DNA from: Oceaniferula marina
Lineage (GTDB): Bacteria > Verrucomicrobiota > Verrucomicrobiia > Verrucomicrobiales > Akkermansiaceae
Direction: 5' to 3'
Length of the DNA: 64,000 bases
Assembly: GCF_013391475.1 (NCBI RefSeq)
Contig: NZ_JACBAZ010000009.1
Location: 1 to 64,000 of the forward strand
Part shown: positions 61,587 to 64,000 of the stretch, in pieces
Position numbering within the stretch: the first letter of the stretch is position 1
How the letters are laid out: each line of letters begins with the position of its first letter
Made by a program: the position numbers and the translations under genes
The notes under the pieces: model-generated
The model's database searches: none
What the model was told of the DNA's origin: nothing
Seen by the model: only the letters and a program-made list of their open reading frames with translations

Positions 61587-64000
61587 ATGCGTATCCCACA
61601 AACACTTCTGGTCTCCGCTTTCACAGTATCCACACTTAGCGTAGCACTTGCCGATGGAGTCATGGTGTCGCCGGAGATCGATAACCCGAGCAAACCATGG
61701 TGCTACTTCGGCAAGCCCACAAGCGTGATCGGGGTCCCCTTCATGCCAGACGCCATTCAGGTAACGTATGATGGATCGATCTATACCAAATCAGCTGAAT
61801 ATTCCATTGTTTATGGCGATCAGTCCAAGCCGGTGATGCAACGCGAAAAGAGCTTTCTCAATGGGTGGATACCTATTATCCGCTACTCCTGGAAGGAAGA
61901 CTCTCTGACATACGAAGCGGAGGCCTTCACCGCGATACCGAGCAACGAAACCCAACGCCATAACACCACCCAATGGATGCAAATCAAAGTCACCAACACG
62001 GGCAGTGCCAAACAACCATCCCGCATCGGGGTCGGAATTCGATCCAAGGCAGACAAATACCGCTTGGGTCCCGCAGTGCCAGTATCCAATGCCACATTCA
62101 AAATCGAAAATAATACGATTTACCGCAATGGCAAGGTGCTCGCTGTCCATGCCAGCGGTTGCCAGTTTGATGCGGTGGATGGAACCCCTTACTCCGCTCC
62201 ATTCCAAGGCATTACGCACCACATGACGCCAGCGACACTTAGTTGCATTGCATGGAAACAAAAAGTCCTACAACCCGGTCAAAGTGAAACACACACCCTG
62301 AGCTTTCCCAGAGTTCCCGTAGCTGAAACTGCAAGCACTGTCATCTCTGAAAAAGAGTACAACGCAGCTCGTTCACAAGCCATCACATGGTGGGAAACAA
62401 CGGTCGGAACCAACAGCCGTATCACCCTGCCTGAAAAAAGGCTCGAACACGCCCACCGAGCCGGAGTTGTGCACTCGATGCTTGGAACACGAGAACGCAA
62501 AGGTAAAAAGTTTCAATCCGATGGTATCCCTTACCCAAACCTCTTTCTCATCGCAGCTACTGAATATCAAGATGTCTATGATTCATTCGGGCTCACTGAC
62601 ATCTACCGACCCAACTTCAAGGAATACGCCCGACTTCAGCTTGAGAATGGGCTTTTTCTGGACACCAACCTCTCCCACGGAAAAATTCTCCTTTCCTCAC
62701 ACGGCCAGGTTCTCAGTGCCATCAGCCGCCATATCCTTGTAACCCGCGACAAAGAGTTTGGTGAAAAAATATTCCCCATGATCGAAAAAGCGATGGATAT
62801 GATCATCACTTCGACCCAAAAAGAACCCAATGGTCTTCTTCCGCCATCCACTCCCTACGATGCCGAAATGATCAAAGGCTACTATACCAGCCACAATCTG
62901 CTAGGTCTACTCGGTGTCCGATCAGCGATACGCGTCGCAACCATGTTAGAAAAAGAGGCGAAAGCCAATGAATGGCGTTCTTTCCATACAAGTTATGAAA
63001 AAAATGTCACCAAAGCAATCCAAGCCTCCGCTTGGAAGGACGGCTACATCCCCACAGGTCTCTACAGCTTCATCACAGGGCCTGAATCCCGCAAAGGCTT
63101 CGCGGAATACCGAACAGATCAAGACTGGGATAACAATCTTTTGGCTTGGCCGACCGAGGTCCTCGACGCTGACGACCCGCGCGTTGTCGCCACATGCGAC
63201 AATATCCGCAAGCTGCGATATCGTGAAGGGATCCAAACTTACCGCAACGGCCAGCACCTCCATCAATACATCACGACCAACCAAGTCTGCCAATATCTCG
63301 TCGCTAACGAGCAGAAAAAAGCGCTCGAAGACATCTATCACATTCTCCTCCACTCGGGAAGCAATGGAGCATCATTTGAAAATCTCATCCAGCCTTGGGG
63401 CAACCGCACACCCTCGGGTGGATGCCCGCCACCTCACGCATGGGGAACCATTCGAACCTCGCAGATCATCCGCTCCCTTCTCTACATGCCTATTGGTGGC
63501 CGGGCCGGAATTGATCCTGAGGACAGAGATCTCCTGCTTTTTTCAGCCACATCACCATCATGGAACCATCCTGGCAACAGAGTGGCCATCGCCAACGGTA
63601 TCACCGAGTTCGGGAACATCAACGCCAGCATGACATTGAACGGAACAGGGGCAGATTATACGTTCGACAACCACTTTCACGCCAATGCCACACCTAGATC
63701 CCTCCGCATCCCGATACCCTGGTTTGTCCAACTTCTCTCACACCAGTCAGATGCTGAAAAAATTCGAATCCATGACGGCGTCATCTATCTCAGTCCGGAC
63801 GCTACGGAACTCAGCCTCACATGGAAGGAAAAGCCCAAGGTTCACGACACCACCTTCCAGGACCTTCTTACACGTTACCGTATGGAAATTCCATACATCT
63901 GGAAAACAACACGCAACAACGCACCTCAGAACCCTGAAGGGTTTCTGACGGAAGAGGAACGCCAAACCAAACCCCAGCCATTATCATTCGCCACCGTAAA
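61587..64000 (+). CDS. Large secreted protein, possible toroid-fold glycoside hydrolase; 3' end outside the window
   Basis: The frame runs open from the ATG at 61587 (or an in-frame ATG at 61554) to the last base, giving more than 800 residues. A signal peptide (MRIPQTLLVSAFTVSTLSVALA) is clear. The N-terminal about 220 residues are beta-rich, resembling the N-terminal sandwich of glycosidases; helical repeats with LFLIAATEYQDVYDSFG, HNLLGLLGVRSAIRVAT and NLLAWPTEVLD follow. PLHAWGTIRTSQIIRSL-like and GGCPPHAWG stretches are typical of (alpha/alpha)6 catalytic barrels. The exact glycosidase family cannot be named without a search. The exact start is uncertain because no ribosome site is evident. 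Confidence 0.75.
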   Translation, partial: MRIPQTLLVSAFTVSTLSVALADGVMVSPEIDNPSKPWCYFGKPTSVIGVPFMPDAIQVTYDGSIYTKSAEYSIVYGDQSKPVMQREKSFLNGWIPIIRYSWKEDSLTYEAEAFTAIPSNETQRHNTTQWMQIKVTNTGSAKQPSRIGVGIRSKADKYRLGPAVPVSNATFKIENNTIYRNGKVLAVHASGCQFDAVDGTPYSAPFQGITHHMTPATLSCIAWKQKVLQPGQSETHTLSFPRVPVAETASTVISEKEYNAARSQAITWWETTVGTNSRITLPEKRLEHAHRAGVVHSMLGTRERKGKKFQSDGIPYPNLFLIAATEYQDVYDSFGLTDIYRPNFKEYARLQLENGLFLDTNLSHGKILLSSHGQVLSAISRHILVTRDKEFGEKIFPMIEKAMDMIITSTQKEPNGLLPPSTPYDAEMIKGYYTSHNLLGLLGVRSAIRVATMLEKEAKANEWRSFHTSYEKNVTKAIQASAWKDGYIPTGLYSFITGPESRKGFAEYRTDQDWDNNLLAWPTEVLDADDPRVVATCDNIRKLRYREGIQTYRNGQHLHQYITTNQVCQYLVANEQKKALEDIYHILLHSGSNGASFENLIQPWGNRTPSGGCPPPHAWGTIRTSQIIRSLLYMPIGGRAGIDPEDRDLLLFSATSPSWNHPGNRVAIANGITEFGNINASMTLNGTGADYTFDNHFHANATPRSLRIPIPWFVQLLSHQSDAEKIRIHDGVIYLSPDATELSLTWKEKPKVHDTTFQDLLTRYRMEIPYIWKTTRNNAPQNPEGFLTEEERQTKPQPLSFATV

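Overview
The window looks like chromosomal DNA of a Verrucomicrobiota bacterium, probably in or near the order Verrucomicrobiales. This rests on gene content, not on a marker-gene search: a PEP-CTERM surface protein, an SHD1-like secreted protein, a MoxR/DUF58/BatA/ABC operon, a membrane-anchored prenyltransferase-fold protein and an ECF sigma factor with a YfbK-like regulator. Most genes lack a clear Shine-Dalgarno sequence, so many starts were set by homology, signal peptides or overlap with the neighbour. No rRNA, CRISPR array or intact transposase was seen. One tRNA is present.

Layout. 1-1.6 kb is accessory DNA: a 5'-cut gene, a frameshifted Rhs core fragment, a small membrane protein and a 130-bp MITE-like repeat. 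1.6-5.8 kb has tesA divergent from a ybbA-ybbP-like ABC system. 5.9-14 kb carries a MOSC protein, a SWIM/SNF2 helicase, an orphan ParA, an outer-membrane protein, a lipoprotein-like acidic secreted protein, an epimerase and map. 14.1-14.9 kb holds the most unusual locus: a secreted protein whose reading frame continues for 51 codons past an in-frame UGA, with a hairpin just downstream that resembles a bacterial SECIS element. 15-18 kb has an ECF sigma factor with its regulator and a Gfo/Idh/MocA oxidoreductase. 18.4-29.8 kb is a prenyltransferase-fold protein followed by the MoxR-DUF58-BatA-ABC operon. 29.8-36 kb has a membrane/spermidine-synthase fusion, a TMTC-like TPR protein and a PEP-CTERM protein. 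36.3-42.8 kb is a coupled sugar-modification-like cluster (rfbC, FAD oxidoreductase, SAF oxidoreductase, asparagine synthase), followed by trpC.

At 44.0-46.5 kb a tRNA-Gly gene is followed by a small island bounded by direct repeats of the tRNA 3' end plus its terminator. Its only recognisable cargo is a hipBA toxin-antitoxin pair with three palindromic operators. 46.5-53.7 kb has an SGNH hydrolase, a YihY protein, the second copy of the 130-bp repeat in opposite orientation, a DUF1287 protein, a MocR regulator, a CBM9-like protein, an aldo/keto reductase and TerC. 53.8-57.3 kb groups an aminotransferase, a plant-type hydroxypyruvate reductase and a plant-type glycerate kinase, which together could convert serine to 3-phosphoglycerate. 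57.4-61.3 kb pairs a tandem universal stress protein with a CtpF-like P-type ATPase. The window ends inside a large secreted protein that may be a glycoside hydrolase of the alpha/alpha-toroid type.
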